Under the pieces are notes generated by a model that worked only from the letters and a program-made list of their open reading frames with translations, made no database searches and was not told the DNA's origin. A DNA stretch of 55,545 nt, from contig JAZOCE010000005.1 of NCBI GenBank assembly GCA_045596365.1, forward strand, positions 1-55,545, written 5' to 3'. This document shows positions 42,010-50,748 of this stretch, one piece after another (position 1 is the stretch's first letter; each line of letters begins with the position of its first letter). The translations under genes and the position numbers were made by a program. The stretch is from RGIG4079 sp045596365 (GTDB lineage: Bacteria > Bacteroidota > Bacteroidia > Bacteroidales > Muribaculaceae).

Positions 42010-45000
42010 TGGAAATAAAGGATATATGCACCCTGTTCTTATCGCAACAACGCCATGCCGCGATAAAGACTATTCTCGATGACAAAAAGTCACGACGAGT
42101 GTCGTTTCATGGACTTGCCGGCTCATCTCCGGCGATGCTGTTTGCTTCATTTCCCAAACAGAAACATCCGCTCTTAATTGTGGGAGACAGCCTTGATGAT
42201 GCAGGATACCTATACCACGACATCTCTCGCATCATAGGCGAAGATGCTGTGTTGCTATTTCCATCGGCCTATAAAAGGGACATAAAATATGGGCAAATAG
42301 ATGCTCCGTCGCAAATACTACGCACCGAAGCTCTCAACCATTGGCACGACGACAATCGACTAAAATGTGTTGTCACCTATCCCGAAGCTCTTGCTGAACG
42401 TGTTGCATCAAAAGAAACTATTGATCGCCACACATTGCACCTAAGCGTTAATGCAACAGTCAATCTCACTGAGACAATAAAATGGTTGCGCGAAAATGCG
42501 TTTACCGAGGTGGATTACGTTTATGAGCCGGGGCATTTTGCTGTGCGTGGCTCGATTTTAGATATTTTCGGATATTCCAATGAGTTGCCGTTCCGTATAG
42601 ACTTTTTTGGAGATGAGATAGACTCGATAAGAGTTTTTAATATTGAAACTCAGCTTTCGGAAAAGCGCCTCGACGAGATATCTATCACCTCTAATGTTGC
42701 GCAACAAAGCCATGGTGGTTCATTGCTTGAGTTCATTCACAAGGACACTATTATTGCTCTGCGCGACTCGGCATATACCATTGAGCGAATACAAGCTATT
42801 GCATCAGAAACTTTCTCTGACAGCGCGCTCATTGCCAACGAAGGGGATAAAAATGCAATGCACCAAGTAGTAGATGCCGATAGCTTTGCTCTACAATTTG
42901 AGAAATTCCGCCACATACATTTTTCAGCATCGCCCAATGCCGAAGCTAATGCAACAACATCTATCGACTTCAGTTGCTCTCCTCAAGGGATATATCACAA
43001 AAACTTTGACCTCATCAGCGACTCGTTCAAGAAGATGCTTGCCGATGGGTATCAGCTATTTATACTTAGTGATAGCGAAAAGCAAATTGAGCGATTAAAA
43101 GTGATTTTTGAGGATCGTGGCGACGACATCACATTCTCGCCAGTATCATCAACAGTGCATGAAGGTTTTGTTGACCACTTGGCAAAAACGTGCATTTTTA
43201 CCGACCACCAAATCTTTGACCGTTTTCATAAATACAGTCTTAAAAGCGACCGTGCTCGTTCAGGCAAACTCGCGCTATCGCTAAAAGAGCTTAGCGCAAT
43301 TGAAATAGGCGATTACATCGTGCATGTCGATCATGGCGTTGGAAAATTTGCTGGACTGCTGCGCACCAATGTAAATGGTCGCACACAAGAGATGATAAAG
43401 CTCACATATCTCAACGATGACATCATTTTTGTGAGCATACACGCTCTGCACAAACTTGCAAAATATCGTGGCAAAGAGGGTGTTCCGCCAAAGATAAACA
43501 AACTTGGGACAGGAGCTTGGAACAAAGTGAAGGAACGCACCAAAAGCAAGCTCAAAGATATTGCTCGCGACCTCATCAAGCTATATGCCGCACGCAAAGA
43601 GGAGAAAGGTCACAGCTATTCGCCCGACTCTTATCTGCAACAAGAGCTCGAAGCTTCATTCATATACGAAGATACCCCCGACCAATTGACGGCAACTCAG
43701 GCCGTAAAAGCCGATATGGAGAGCCCTCGCCCCATGGACCGATTGATATGCGGAGATGTGGGATTCGGGAAAACAGAAATAGCCATACGCGCAGCTTTCA
43801 AAGCCGCTACCGATGGCAAACAAACGGCTGTGCTTGTTCCAACAACGGTGCTTGCCTACCAGCATTTCAACACATTTAAAGACCGTCTGAAAGATTTCCC
43901 TGTGAGAGTCGATTACATCTCTCGTGCACGCACTCCAAAACAGGTAAAAGAAATTATTGCCGACCTCGCTGAAGGCAAAATCGATATACTCATTGGTACT
44001 CACAAACTCATTGGCAAAGATATCAAATTCAAAGATCTTGGTCTGTTGATTGTCGATGAGGAGCAGAAATTTGGTGTTGCTGTAAAAGAGAAACTCAAGC
44101 AACTAAAAGTCAATGTTGACACTCTCACGATGAGTGCAACGCCCATACCTCGCACATTGCAATTCTCTTTGATGGGAGCGCGCGACCTCTCAGCTATAAC
44201 CACTCCGCCTGCCAACAGATACCCCATTATGACCTCGGTAAACGCGCTCAACGATAACATCATTCTTGAAGCGATAAACTTTGAGATGTCACGCAATGGT
44301 CAAGTATTCATCATAAACCACCGCATTGAGGGGCTATATGAACTTGAAGAGATGGTAAAACGCCTTATCCCAGATGCTCGCACAGTTGTAGGGCACGGGC
44401 AAATGGCTCCTGACAAACTTGAAAAAGTGATTATCGATTTTGCCAATCATGACTATGACGTGTTGCTTGCAACAACCATCATCGAGTCAGGTATTGACAT
44501 GCCTAATGTAAATACTATCATAATAAACAACGCTCAAAACTTTGGGTTGAGCGAACTTCACCAGTTGCGCGGTCGCGTGGGACGCAGTTCGCGCAAAGCG
44601 TTCTGCTATCTGCTTGTTCCGCCTCACATCCCATTGTCGCCGGTATCACGTCGTCGCTTGCAAGCCATCGAAAGTTTCTCGGAATTGGGTAGCGGTATTC
44701 ACATCGCAATGCAAGACCTCGACATACGCGGTGCAGGCAATCTGCTCGGCGCCGAACAATCGGGCTTTATTGCCGATCTCGGCTATGAAACCTACCAGAA
44801 AATCTTGAAAGAAGCAGTCATGGAGTTGCGCACAGAAGAATTCTCTGACACTCTCACAGCCGACAACGACGACGAAAAAGAATATGTTGCCGATTGCGTT
44901 ATCGAGAGCGACATGGAACTGCTATTGCCTGCCGACTATGTGCCACAAGAGAGCGAACGCATAAGCCTATATCAAGAACTTGACAGCATTGAACGCGAAA

Positions 45001-45350
45001 TGGATTTGCAAGCATTCAAATCTCGATTGGAAGACCGATTTGGAAAAATCCCATCAGTTACTGCCGAGCTGCTTCGCATTCCTCGCCTACGACGATTGGC
45101 TCGTCAGCTCGGTATCGAAAAAGTATCTCTCAAACAGGAAACAATGTACATCTACTTTGTTGACAACAGCAATATAGCTTACTACCAGTCCCCCATGTTT
45201 GGCAAGATATTGCACTACCTTCAACAAAACACCCGTCGTTGTCGCATCAGAGAGAAAAACGAGCGCCGCAGCATAGCAATCACTGCAGTGCCAACAATCG
45301 AAGAAGCCGTACACATTCTCTCGTCAATCCACTCCCTCAACACCATATAG
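42009..45350 (+). CDS. mfd: transcription-repair coupling factor Mfd
   Basis: 1113 residues. N-terminal UvrB-like part, CarD-like polymerase-interaction domain (IEIGDYIVHVDHGVGKFAGL, about 430), then an SF2 translocase: CGDVGFGKTE (about 582), DEEQKFGV (about 683), SATPIPRTLQ, HGQM, and a TRCF C-terminal domain. It pushes stalled RNA polymerase off damaged DNA and recruits UvrA. It shares an overlapping stop/start with the S41 protease. Confidence 0.97.
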   Translation: MEIKDICTLFLSQQRHAAIKTILDDKKSRRVSFHGLAGSSPAMLFASFPKQKHPLLIVGDSLDDAGYLYHDISRIIGEDAVLLFPSAYKRDIKYGQIDAPSQILRTEALNHWHDDNRLKCVVTYPEALAERVASKETIDRHTLHLSVNATVNLTETIKWLRENAFTEVDYVYEPGHFAVRGSILDIFGYSNELPFRIDFFGDEIDSIRVFNIETQLSEKRLDEISITSNVAQQSHGGSLLEFIHKDTIIALRDSAYTIERIQAIASETFSDSALIANEGDKNAMHQVVDADSFALQFEKFRHIHFSASPNAEANATTSIDFSCSPQGIYHKNFDLISDSFKKMLADGYQLFILSDSEKQIERLKVIFEDRGDDITFSPVSSTVHEGFVDHLAKTCIFTDHQIFDRFHKYSLKSDRARSGKLALSLKELSAIEIGDYIVHVDHGVGKFAGLLRTNVNGRTQEMIKLTYLNDDIIFVSIHALHKLAKYRGKEGVPPKINKLGTGAWNKVKERTKSKLKDIARDLIKLYAARKEEKGHSYSPDSYLQQELEASFIYEDTPDQLTATQAVKADMESPRPMDRLICGDVGFGKTEIAIRAAFKAATDGKQTAVLVPTTVLAYQHFNTFKDRLKDFPVRVDYISRARTPKQVKEIIADLAEGKIDILIGTHKLIGKDIKFKDLGLLIVDEEQKFGVAVKEKLKQLKVNVDTLTMSATPIPRTLQFSLMGARDLSAITTPPANRYPIMTSVNALNDNIILEAINFEMSRNGQVFIINHRIEGLYELEEMVKRLIPDARTVVGHGQMAPDKLEKVIIDFANHDYDVLLATTIIESGIDMPNVNTIIINNAQNFGLSELHQLRGRVGRSSRKAFCYLLVPPHIPLSPVSRRRLQAIESFSELGSGIHIAMQDLDIRGAGNLLGAEQSGFIADLGYETYQKILKEAVMELRTEEFSDTLTADNDDEKEYVADCVIESDMELLLPADYVPQESERISLYQELDSIEREMDLQAFKSRLEDRFGKIPSVTAELLRIPRLRRLARQLGIEKVSLKQETMYIYFVDNSNIAYYQSPMFGKILHYLQQNTRRCRIREKNERRSIAITAVPTIEEAVHILSSIHSLNTI

Positions 45351-45387
45351 AAAATAGGAGCATAATGATTATGATGCTCCTATTTTG
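45351..45387. terminator. bidirectional terminator after mfd
   Basis: AAAATAGGAGCAT (45351-45363) pairs with ATGCTCCTATTTT (45374-45386); A-rich before and T-rich after. Serves mfd and the convergent gene ending at 45402. Confidence 0.9.
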
Positions 45388-45401
45388 TTTGTCCTGATAA
45401 T

Positions 45402-45752
45402 CTATTTTGAAGGGATACAATTGTATTGGTAATTTGTCGTTGTAGTAGTTGTGCTCGACTGCCCGGTTGTATTGCTAGTTGTGCCACTGCTATAATTATA
45501 ATTCACTTTGGGTCCTGTTACAGACATAGATCCTCCTGTATTGTGCTGACCACTATTTGATGTATTACTACCTGAATTAGAGGAAGATGTTTGAGTTGTT
45601 GTCGTTTTCCCTGTTACTCGTAAATAGCCTCGTTCTCCAGAAGGAGTATAACATGGTTCTGCAACAGAGTTTGCAATTTTTTTTGCTGGATCATCGGCAA
45701 AAGCTGTTGCACCAAAAGCAACACATAATAAAATTAATGCTAATTTTTTCAT
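45402..45752 (-). CDS. small secreted Ser/Thr/Asn-rich protein
   Basis: 116 residues from MKKLALILLCVAFGATAFAD at 45752. The frame extends further upstream, but the signal peptide fixes this start. The mature part is low complexity, with TTTTQTSSSNSGSNTSNSGQ and a run of Thr, framed by two Cys (AEPCYTPSG and YNCIPSK) that could form a disulphide. Unknown surface role. It lies downstream of the RNA B/HTH gene on the same strand but has its own -7 element TAACTTTG at 45859-45866. Confidence 0.65.
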   Translation of the reverse strand: MKKLALILLCVAFGATAFADDPAKKIANSVAEPCYTPSGERGYLRVTGKTTTTQTSSSNSGSNTSNSGQHNTGGSMSVTGPKVNYNYSSGTTSNTTGQSSTTTTTTNYQYNCIPSK

Positions 45753-45858
45753 AATTACTACATTCGCATGACAGCCCCATGCCATCGCTTTTTTAAATTA
45801 TAACATTTCCCATTAGGGGCAAAAGCAAATACTTTTAACGGTACTTTTATTTTGTTTG

Positions 45859-45866
45859 CAAAGTTA
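45859..45866 (-). promoter_or_regulatory. -7 element upstream of the Ser/Thr-rich protein
   Basis: TAACTTTG on the minus strand, exact consensus, about 107 bp before the start codon. No clear TTG at -33. Confidence 0.5.
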
Positions 45867-45929
45867 TAGGATGTTAAAAGCACCATTATACATTATAGAG
45901 TAAAGAGATTTTACCAATGCGTATAATAT

Positions 45930-46154
45930 TTATACACATTGCGATTCTGATTGCTTCAATTCTAAATCGTAATATTGGAAAAAGTTGTGTTTCAAGGCTT
46001 GAGAGATGCGCAAGAGCATATCTGTGTTTATAGACTCTTGACGAAATATATAATACACATTGGGGCGCTCGCAATTGATTTTCTTTGCGAGCCAAGAAGG
46101 GGTGCGTTCTTGTCGTTCAAGTTCTTGCTTGATAAGTTTTCCTATATGTATCAT
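45930..46154 (-). CDS. small HTH protein downstream of RNA B
   Basis: 74 residues from MIHIGKLIKQELERQERTPSWLAKKI at 46154; the upstream part of the frame lies in RNA B and is not expected to be translated. Helix-turn-helix of the XRE/Cro type: TPSWLAKKINCERPNVYYIF, then INTDMLLRISQALKHNFFQYY. It is clearly paralogous to the gene at 54695-54949 (shared HIG, W-L, C-R-N-Y-IF, LLRIS, AL-HNFF). The start codon follows the T-run of the RNA B terminator without a gap. It is a likely DNA-binding regulator, perhaps of the adjacent secreted gene or of RNA B itself. Confidence 0.8.
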   Translation of the reverse strand: MIHIGKLIKQELERQERTPSWLAKKINCERPNVYYIFRQESINTDMLLRISQALKHNFFQYYDLELKQSESQCV

Positions 46155-46179
46155 AAAAAAGGCGGAACTATTTTGCCGA
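46155..46179 (-). terminator. terminator-like hairpin touching the HTH start codon
   Basis: Minus strand GGTCGG (bulged T), a 10-nt loop, CCGCC (46165-46161), then TTTTTT (46160-46155). The ATG of the HTH gene is the next base. Translation of the HTH gene needs read-through. Confidence 0.6.
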
Positions 46180-46307
46180 CCTTCGTCCGGGGTACCGCCA
46201 AGCACCTATGCACAGATAAGCAAAACAGTTCACACCCTGCACAGGCATGAACATTCGGATTTCGCTTATTCTCGTGCTTCAATTTGGCGGTTTTCAGACG
46301 AGAGAAT
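46155..46307 (-). ncRNA. structured RNA B (5' of the small HTH gene)
   Basis: Minus strand. Outer helix TCGTC (46301-46297) with GACGA (46187-46183); internal loop TGAAA (46296-46292) facing ACCCCG; inner helix ACCGCCAA (46291-46284) with TTGGCGGT (46201-46194); then GCAC..AATAAGC (46277-46264) with GCTTAT..GTGC (46221-46210) and GTTCA/TGAAC (46252-46228) around a CCTG..CAGG tip. The loop and 5' ATTC are shared with RNAs A and C. It ends in a hairpin GGTCGG..CCGCC and TTTTTT at 46160-46155, which touch the HTH start codon. The inner-helix strand GGCGG could also pair with CCGCC, an alternative that would suit a switch. Confidence 0.72.
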
Positions 46308-46435
46308 AAGAGCCAAAAGCTCAAAATCTTTTATATGTCGTTAATTTATTTCTTCTATCACTAAATATCAATTCTTATTTAACAGGTGCAAACTTAGTGA
46401 TTTTTTTGCAAACTATAAATATGTTCCTATTGTCA

Positions 46436-47839
46436 TTATATTACTTTTGGGGCGTTCTCAGGAAGATGCGACGATAGAATGCGCCACTCTTGAGGGTATA
46501 GGTTGTTGGCTCGGTTGCCAAGATTTTTCACAAATCCAAGCGGCTTACCACCATAGGATACAATCACATAGCCTCGTGGAACATCATCGAGCGTGATAGC
46601 TTCGCGACGCAAATAGGCTATCGCGGTTGCATAATCCACCTCACACATGGGGAACACATCAACGTTCAACGCCAACGACATTGCCAAAGACTGCGAGGGA
46701 ATCAAATCTTTCCCTTTTATCTCTCCCACAACAACTCCGTAGTGTATTACATCAAGCACAGAGGTCAACACTGCTATATCTCGACTCAACTCCTTGGGAA
46801 TAGCAATTAAATAATCCCCTTTTTGATTAAATTCAAAATCATCGGAATTGAGAAGCCATTGCTTTGCAGTTTTAACTATCTGGTCGGCAAGCTTTGGCAT
46901 TGCTACGGGCTTTGCCTTTTTCTGCTTGAACAAGGCGATATCGGCATCAGTGGGCTTACGCAAGACTGCGACAAATAAACCTTCTCCTTTTATTAGATTA
47001 GGAAGAAAGCGATAACAATGTAAATCAGTTTTAACACCCTCAGCAATATGCCATTCATTTCTCACGGGCACCTCTACACTTTCAGCGCCATAAGCATCTA
47101 CAATATATTGCACCATCTCCTCGTCTTCATGACGATTAAACGTACATGTGCTATATATAAAAAATCCACCGGGGGCAAGCGACGGCCAAATGTTATCGAC
47201 AATCTCTCTTTGACGCTCTACACACTCTCTGACAAGCCCCATGCTCCATTGCTTAACTGCATCAGGTTCCTTGCGGAACATCCCTTCACCCGAACAAGGA
47301 ACATCGGCAGCAATTATATCAAAAAATCCCGATAACCTCCCTATGCGAGCGGTATCTCCCTTTGACACCACACAACCGGGATAGCCCCACTTAATTACAT
47401 TTTCACGTAACACAGCCGCACGCGTCGGGACATATTCATTGGCAACGACAAGTGAGCCACAAGGCAAGCTATCAATGGCAGTCGTTGTTTTCCCTCCGGG
47501 AGCAGCACATGCATCAAGATATCGCATGGGAGCAACAGCATCGCTCGTTAACCACGAAACAATATGAGACAATATCATTGACGAAGCATCTTGCACATAG
47601 TACAACCCTTGATGCATTGCAGGGTCAAAAGTAAACGCCTCGCGACAAGGCAAATACCACCCGTTTTCACACCAAGGCACTTGCTCAATTCCTTGTGGAA
47701 TAGCAACCTGCTTGCCCCTATTGGCACGCACCGATACCGACGCTTCGGTTTGAGACAATGCCTCCACCAATCCTTGCATCTGCTCGTTTTCGTAGCTTTT
47801 GATTTCTGAAATAAACTCCTGAGGGATACTCATACTCAC
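46436..47839 (-). CDS. RsmF-like rRNA cytosine-C5 methyltransferase (NOL1/NOP2/Sun family)
   Basis: 467 residues. SAM-binding ACAAPGGKTTTAID (about 110-123), DVPCSGEGMFRKEPD with the first catalytic Cys, and STCTFNRHEDEEMVQYI with the TC motif Cys. The C-terminal region with FVKNLGNRANNLYP matches the RsmF-type RNA-binding extension. It methylates a cytosine of 16S rRNA. It lies inside the segment bounded by the inverted tRNA-Asn units. Confidence 0.9.
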   Translation of the reverse strand: MSMSIPQEFISEIKSYENEQMQGLVEALSQTEASVSVRANRGKQVAIPQGIEQVPWCENGWYLPCREAFTFDPAMHQGLYYVQDASSMILSHIVSWLTSDAVAPMRYLDACAAPGGKTTTAIDSLPCGSLVVANEYVPTRAAVLRENVIKWGYPGCVVSKGDTARIGRLSGFFDIIAADVPCSGEGMFRKEPDAVKQWSMGLVRECVERQREIVDNIWPSLAPGGFFIYSTCTFNRHEDEEMVQYIVDAYGAESVEVPVRNEWHIAEGVKTDLHCYRFLPNLIKGEGLFVAVLRKPTDADIALFKQKKAKPVAMPKLADQIVKTAKQWLLNSDDFEFNQKGDYLIAIPKELSRDIAVLTSVLDVIHYGVVVGEIKGKDLIPSQSLAMSLALNVDVFPMCEVDYATAIAYLRREAITLDDVPRGYVIVSYGGKPLGFVKNLGNRANNLYPQEWRILSSHLPENAPKVI

Positions 47840-47913
47840 TTATAATTTACCACATCAAAAATACATCTTTAGCCGTAAAACAGCAAGAGTCCATAATATT
47901 TTTTGTAAATCAG

Positions 47914-47944
47914 TTGCATAATTCAAAAATTGCGACTAATTTTG
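47914..47944 (+). promoter_or_regulatory. promoter of tRNA-Asn copy 2
   Basis: TTG (47914-47916), 20 bp, TAATTTTG (47937-47944), exact -7 match. The same promoter is present in arm 1 (40189-40219, minus). Confidence 0.8.
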
Positions 47945-47977
47945 CAACGCAATTCTTCAAAAGAGATAGCAAAACCT

Positions 47978-48051
47978 GCTTCAGTAGCTCAGTTGGTTAG
48001 AGCACCTGACTGTTAATCAGGGGGTCGTTGGTTCAAGCCCATCCTGAAGCG
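47978..48051 (+). tRNA. tRNA-Asn (anticodon GTT), copy 2
   Basis: 74 nt, identical to the copy at 40083-40156 over the full length. Cloverleaf complete, no encoded CCA. Confidence 0.97.
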
Positions 48052-48052
48052 C

Positions 48053-48090
48053 AAAGCGAGACACTCCACGTGCCTCGCTTTTATTTTTAT
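48053..48090 (+). terminator. terminator of tRNA-Asn copy 2
   Basis: AAAGCGAGACAC, loop, GTGCCTCGCTTTT with further T-rich sequence. Confidence 0.85.
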
Positions 48091-48305
48091 TTACGTTTAA
48101 ATTTTCGGATGATAGAATTTAAATAACCTTTTTTATAATCATCATATAGTACAATTCCGCCACAAATAAATCCTATTATATAAATAATAATTAGTGTGTG
48201 GCCTTCAAAATTAAAAAACACATTTAATAGCAAGCATACAATAACCACTATTATTGATATTATTCTCAGAGTTTCCATCTTTTTAATTAACTCTTTTATA
48301 TCCAC
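48087..48305 (-). CDS. small membrane protein, unknown
   Basis: 72 residues from a GTG at 48305, or 63 from the ATG at 48278. Two membrane helices (about 14-30 and 36-54) and a basic C-terminus (SIIRKFKRK). No recognised family. Its end overlaps the terminator tail of tRNA-Asn copy 2. The gap 48306-48593 beyond holds A/T-rich sequence and the promoter of the antiporter gene. Confidence 0.45.
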   Translation of the reverse strand: MDIKELIKKMETLRIISIIVVIVCLLLNVFFNFEGHTLIIIYIIGFICGGIVLYDDYKKGYLNSIIRKFKRK

Positions 48306-48534
48306 CTACATAGCTGCGATTTTCAGCCGACTATTGGATTTGGTTGTGATGAGTTTATAACAAATTTATGGTTTTTATTTCACTTTTACATAAAAAATAG
48401 GATTTATTTTATGTAGTATACGTTTAATCCTTAGCATTTTAGTGTAATATAGAATTATATCTTTTTCAAAAATAAATACTCTTGCTTTTGAGAGAGAAAT
48501 ATCAATAGGCAAATAAACCAACGGAGAGGGGGAT

Positions 48535-48565
48535 TTGTTAAAAACGGGAAGTTTTTGTAACTTAG
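48535..48565 (+). promoter_or_regulatory. promoter of the antiporter gene
   Basis: TTG (48535-48537), 20 bp, TAACTTAG (48558-48565), near-consensus, 28 bp before the start codon. Confidence 0.5.
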
Positions 48566-48593
48566 AGAAATGTTTTAATTCTAACGATAATTT

Positions 48594-50084
48594 ATGGAAA
48601 TTACCGCTAATAATATCATGCTTACATTAGCTGCGTTGTTGTCTTTAAGCGTGATTGTGGGTAAAGCAGGTAACAAATTTGGGATGCCGGCTTTGCTACT
48701 ATTCCTCGGTGTTGGGATGATTGCCGGGACTGATGGTTTCGGAATACAATTTGATAGTGCCGAAGTCGCCCAATTTATAGGTATGATTTCTCTAAGCGTT
48801 ATCCTATTTTCAGGTGGGGTTGACACAAATTTCAAGGACATACGCCCCATTTTAGCTCCCGGAGTGGTACTTGCGACGGTGGGGGTATTTATTACCACGA
48901 TTGTTACAGGTGCCTTTATTTATTACATGTTTCATTGGCTCGCTCCTGAATTTGCCTTTGGATGGATAGAATCAATGTTACTTGCTGCCATCATGTCATC
49001 AACTGACTCGGCATCGGTATTTTCTATCTTAAACTCTTCACGCACAGGGTTAAAACAAAATCTTAAACCCACTCTTGAACTTGAAAGCGGAAGTAATGAC
49101 CCGATGGCTTATCTATTGGTAATCATTCTTATAGGTATATTAGAGGGTGGAGGGAATGCTATGAGCGCTGAGTTGTGGACCGACTCTGCACTATTGCTTA
49201 TTAAACAATTATTGTTGGGAGCCATTGGCGGTGTAGCTATAGGATACGCAACTGTTAAAGTTATCAACCGCCTAAGAGTTGATAACGAATTCCTATATCC
49301 AGTAATGGTGATTGCATGCGTGTTCTTTGTATTTTCTCTTACCGAACTGATAGGAGGAAACAGCTATTTGGCAGTCTATATTGCAGGTCTTGTCGTCGGA
49401 AATTGCAAACTTGCACTTAAACGCACTATCACAACATTCTTTGGTGGTTTCACATGGCTTGTGCAAATTATTATGTTCTTGTCGCTCGGATTGCTTGTAA
49501 ATCCTCATGAATTTGTCAATATGCACATTATTATCCCCGGTATATTACTTGGTCTATTCATGATTATAATAGCCCGACCATTTGCTGTGTTTATCTCGCT
49601 GCTACCATTTAAGCATTTTACATTCAAAGCCCGTCTTTATATCTCTTGGGTGGGGTTGCGTGGTGCAGTCCCCATCATCTTTGCAACATACGCTTTAATG
49701 TCTTCAGGAGTTGAGCATGCCCGCATGATGTTCAACATGGTGTTTTTCATCACCATTCTCTCGCTTATATTGCAAGGAACTACTGTCAACCGCATGGCTC
49801 AATGGCTTGGACTGAAAGAGAAGTTAAAAGAAAAAGAATTTAACTTTGACCTACCCGACGAAATCACAGCATCAATGCAAGAAATGGACGTTACTGCACG
49901 ATTACTCAGCAATGGGGAAATGCTTAAGGATGTAACTCTCCCACCAAATACTCTTGTGATAATGATAAAACGTGAAGGCAAATATCTTGTCCCTACAGGG
50001 AATACACACCTTTACCTCTCCGATAAACTGCTACTTATCTCTGAGGAGGAAAAACATCTTCAATCTTTAATAGAATCATTCTAA
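48594..50084 (+). CDS. K+/H+ antiporter, NhaP2/CvrA type
   Basis: 496 residues. A CPA1-type transporter of about 12 helices with SSTDSASVFSILNSS and LELESGSNDPMAYLLVI (the ND pair of electroneutral antiporters), then a C-terminal TrkA-C domain (about 405-496) with LPPNTLVIMIKREGKYLVPTGNTHL. The domain order matches CvrA/NhaP2, which exports K+ in exchange for H+. No c-di-AMP switch is visible upstream. Confidence 0.9.
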   Translation: MEITANNIMLTLAALLSLSVIVGKAGNKFGMPALLLFLGVGMIAGTDGFGIQFDSAEVAQFIGMISLSVILFSGGVDTNFKDIRPILAPGVVLATVGVFITTIVTGAFIYYMFHWLAPEFAFGWIESMLLAAIMSSTDSASVFSILNSSRTGLKQNLKPTLELESGSNDPMAYLLVIILIGILEGGGNAMSAELWTDSALLLIKQLLLGAIGGVAIGYATVKVINRLRVDNEFLYPVMVIACVFFVFSLTELIGGNSYLAVYIAGLVVGNCKLALKRTITTFFGGFTWLVQIIMFLSLGLLVNPHEFVNMHIIIPGILLGLFMIIIARPFAVFISLLPFKHFTFKARLYISWVGLRGAVPIIFATYALMSSGVEHARMMFNMVFFITILSLILQGTTVNRMAQWLGLKEKLKEKEFNFDLPDEITASMQEMDVTARLLSNGEMLKDVTLPPNTLVIMIKREGKYLVPTGNTHLYLSDKLLLISEEEKHLQSLIESF

Positions 50085-50088
50085 TAAA

Positions 50089-50123
50089 TAACAGATGCCC
50101 TTACTGAGTAAGGGCATCTGTTA
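50089..50123. terminator. bidirectional terminator after the antiporter gene
   Basis: TAACAGATGCCCTTAC, loop TGA, GTAAGGGCATCTGTTA: a 16-bp perfect hairpin between convergent genes. Confidence 0.9.
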
Positions 50124-50148
50124 TAATCTATTTTACTTTCTCTTTTTC

Positions 50149-50727
50149 TTAGTGGCAGCAGCCATCACCGCAGTGGTGAGCTCCATCACAATCGCTTTCG
50201 CAGCCACCACAGCTGTCTCCACAACCACATCCGCAACCATGAACAGGATTTAGTTCTTCAGGTGTTGCATTGCGCACAGCGAGGATTTTACCGGCAAAAC
50301 GCACATCCTTGCCTGCAAGTGGATGGTTAAAGTCCATTGTTACCTTAGTGAGACTCACCGCAGTAACAAGACCATTGATGCGATAACCATCGGCAGTCAT
50401 CATAGGAACAACAGCTCCCGGTTTGATCGCATTTTCGTCAAATTTACCATCTACGATGAAGATATCGCGGTCGAGTTCAGCAATTTGCTCCGGATCATGT
50501 GGACCAAATGCCTCATCTGATTTTACTGTGATATCAAAAGTATCACCTGCTTGAAGACCTTCAACTGCTTTTTCAAGAGGAATAATCATACCTTGAGTAA
50601 CACCGAAAATAAATTTTTCGGGATCTTCAACATCTGTTTGGTGAACGAGTTTTTGTGTGCCATCGGCAGCTACTTCGTAGAGGTCATAACCAAGCTCTAC
50701 ATATTTTCCTGTTTCAATTCTTTCCAT
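50149..50727 (-). CDS. SlyD-like FKBP peptidyl-prolyl isomerase
   Basis: 192 residues. FKBP/SlyD start (YVELGYDLYEVAADG), EKFIFGVTQGMIIPLEKAVEGLQAGD, AFGPHDPEQI and the IF domain (NEN...VPMMTADGYRING), then VTMDFNHPLAGKDVRFAGKILAVR. The last ~30 residues are Cys/His/Gly-rich (HGCGCGCGDSCGG, CDGAHHCGDGCCH), like the metal-binding tail of E. coli SlyD that serves nickel enzymes. It combines protein folding with metal binding. Confidence 0.93.
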   Translation of the reverse strand: MERIETGKYVELGYDLYEVAADGTQKLVHQTDVEDPEKFIFGVTQGMIIPLEKAVEGLQAGDTFDITVKSDEAFGPHDPEQIAELDRDIFIVDGKFDENAIKPGAVVPMMTADGYRINGLVTAVSLTKVTMDFNHPLAGKDVRFAGKILAVRNATPEELNPVHGCGCGCGDSCGGCESDCDGAHHCGDGCCH

Positions 50728-50748
50728 ATGTATTTTCGTTTTTAATGA

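Larger units (their letters stand above)
47894..48090 (+). repeat. inverted duplication of a tRNA-Asn unit, arm 2
   Basis: Reverse-oriented partner of 40044-40239. The upstream 80 bp differ in a few positions near the tRNA (TTCAAAAGAG here, CCCGAAAAGG in arm 1); the tRNA is identical; the terminator loop differs. Confidence 0.9.

Noticed and set aside
48306..48350. GGCTGAAAATCGC on the minus strand, similar to the RNA A/B 5' side
   Set aside because: No partner strand GCGAT follows and no rod can be drawn, so it is probably a chance match.
48306..48593. Riboswitch upstream of the K+ antiporter gene
   Set aside because: No c-di-AMP or potassium-sensing motif seen; the promoter lies only 28 bp from the start codon.
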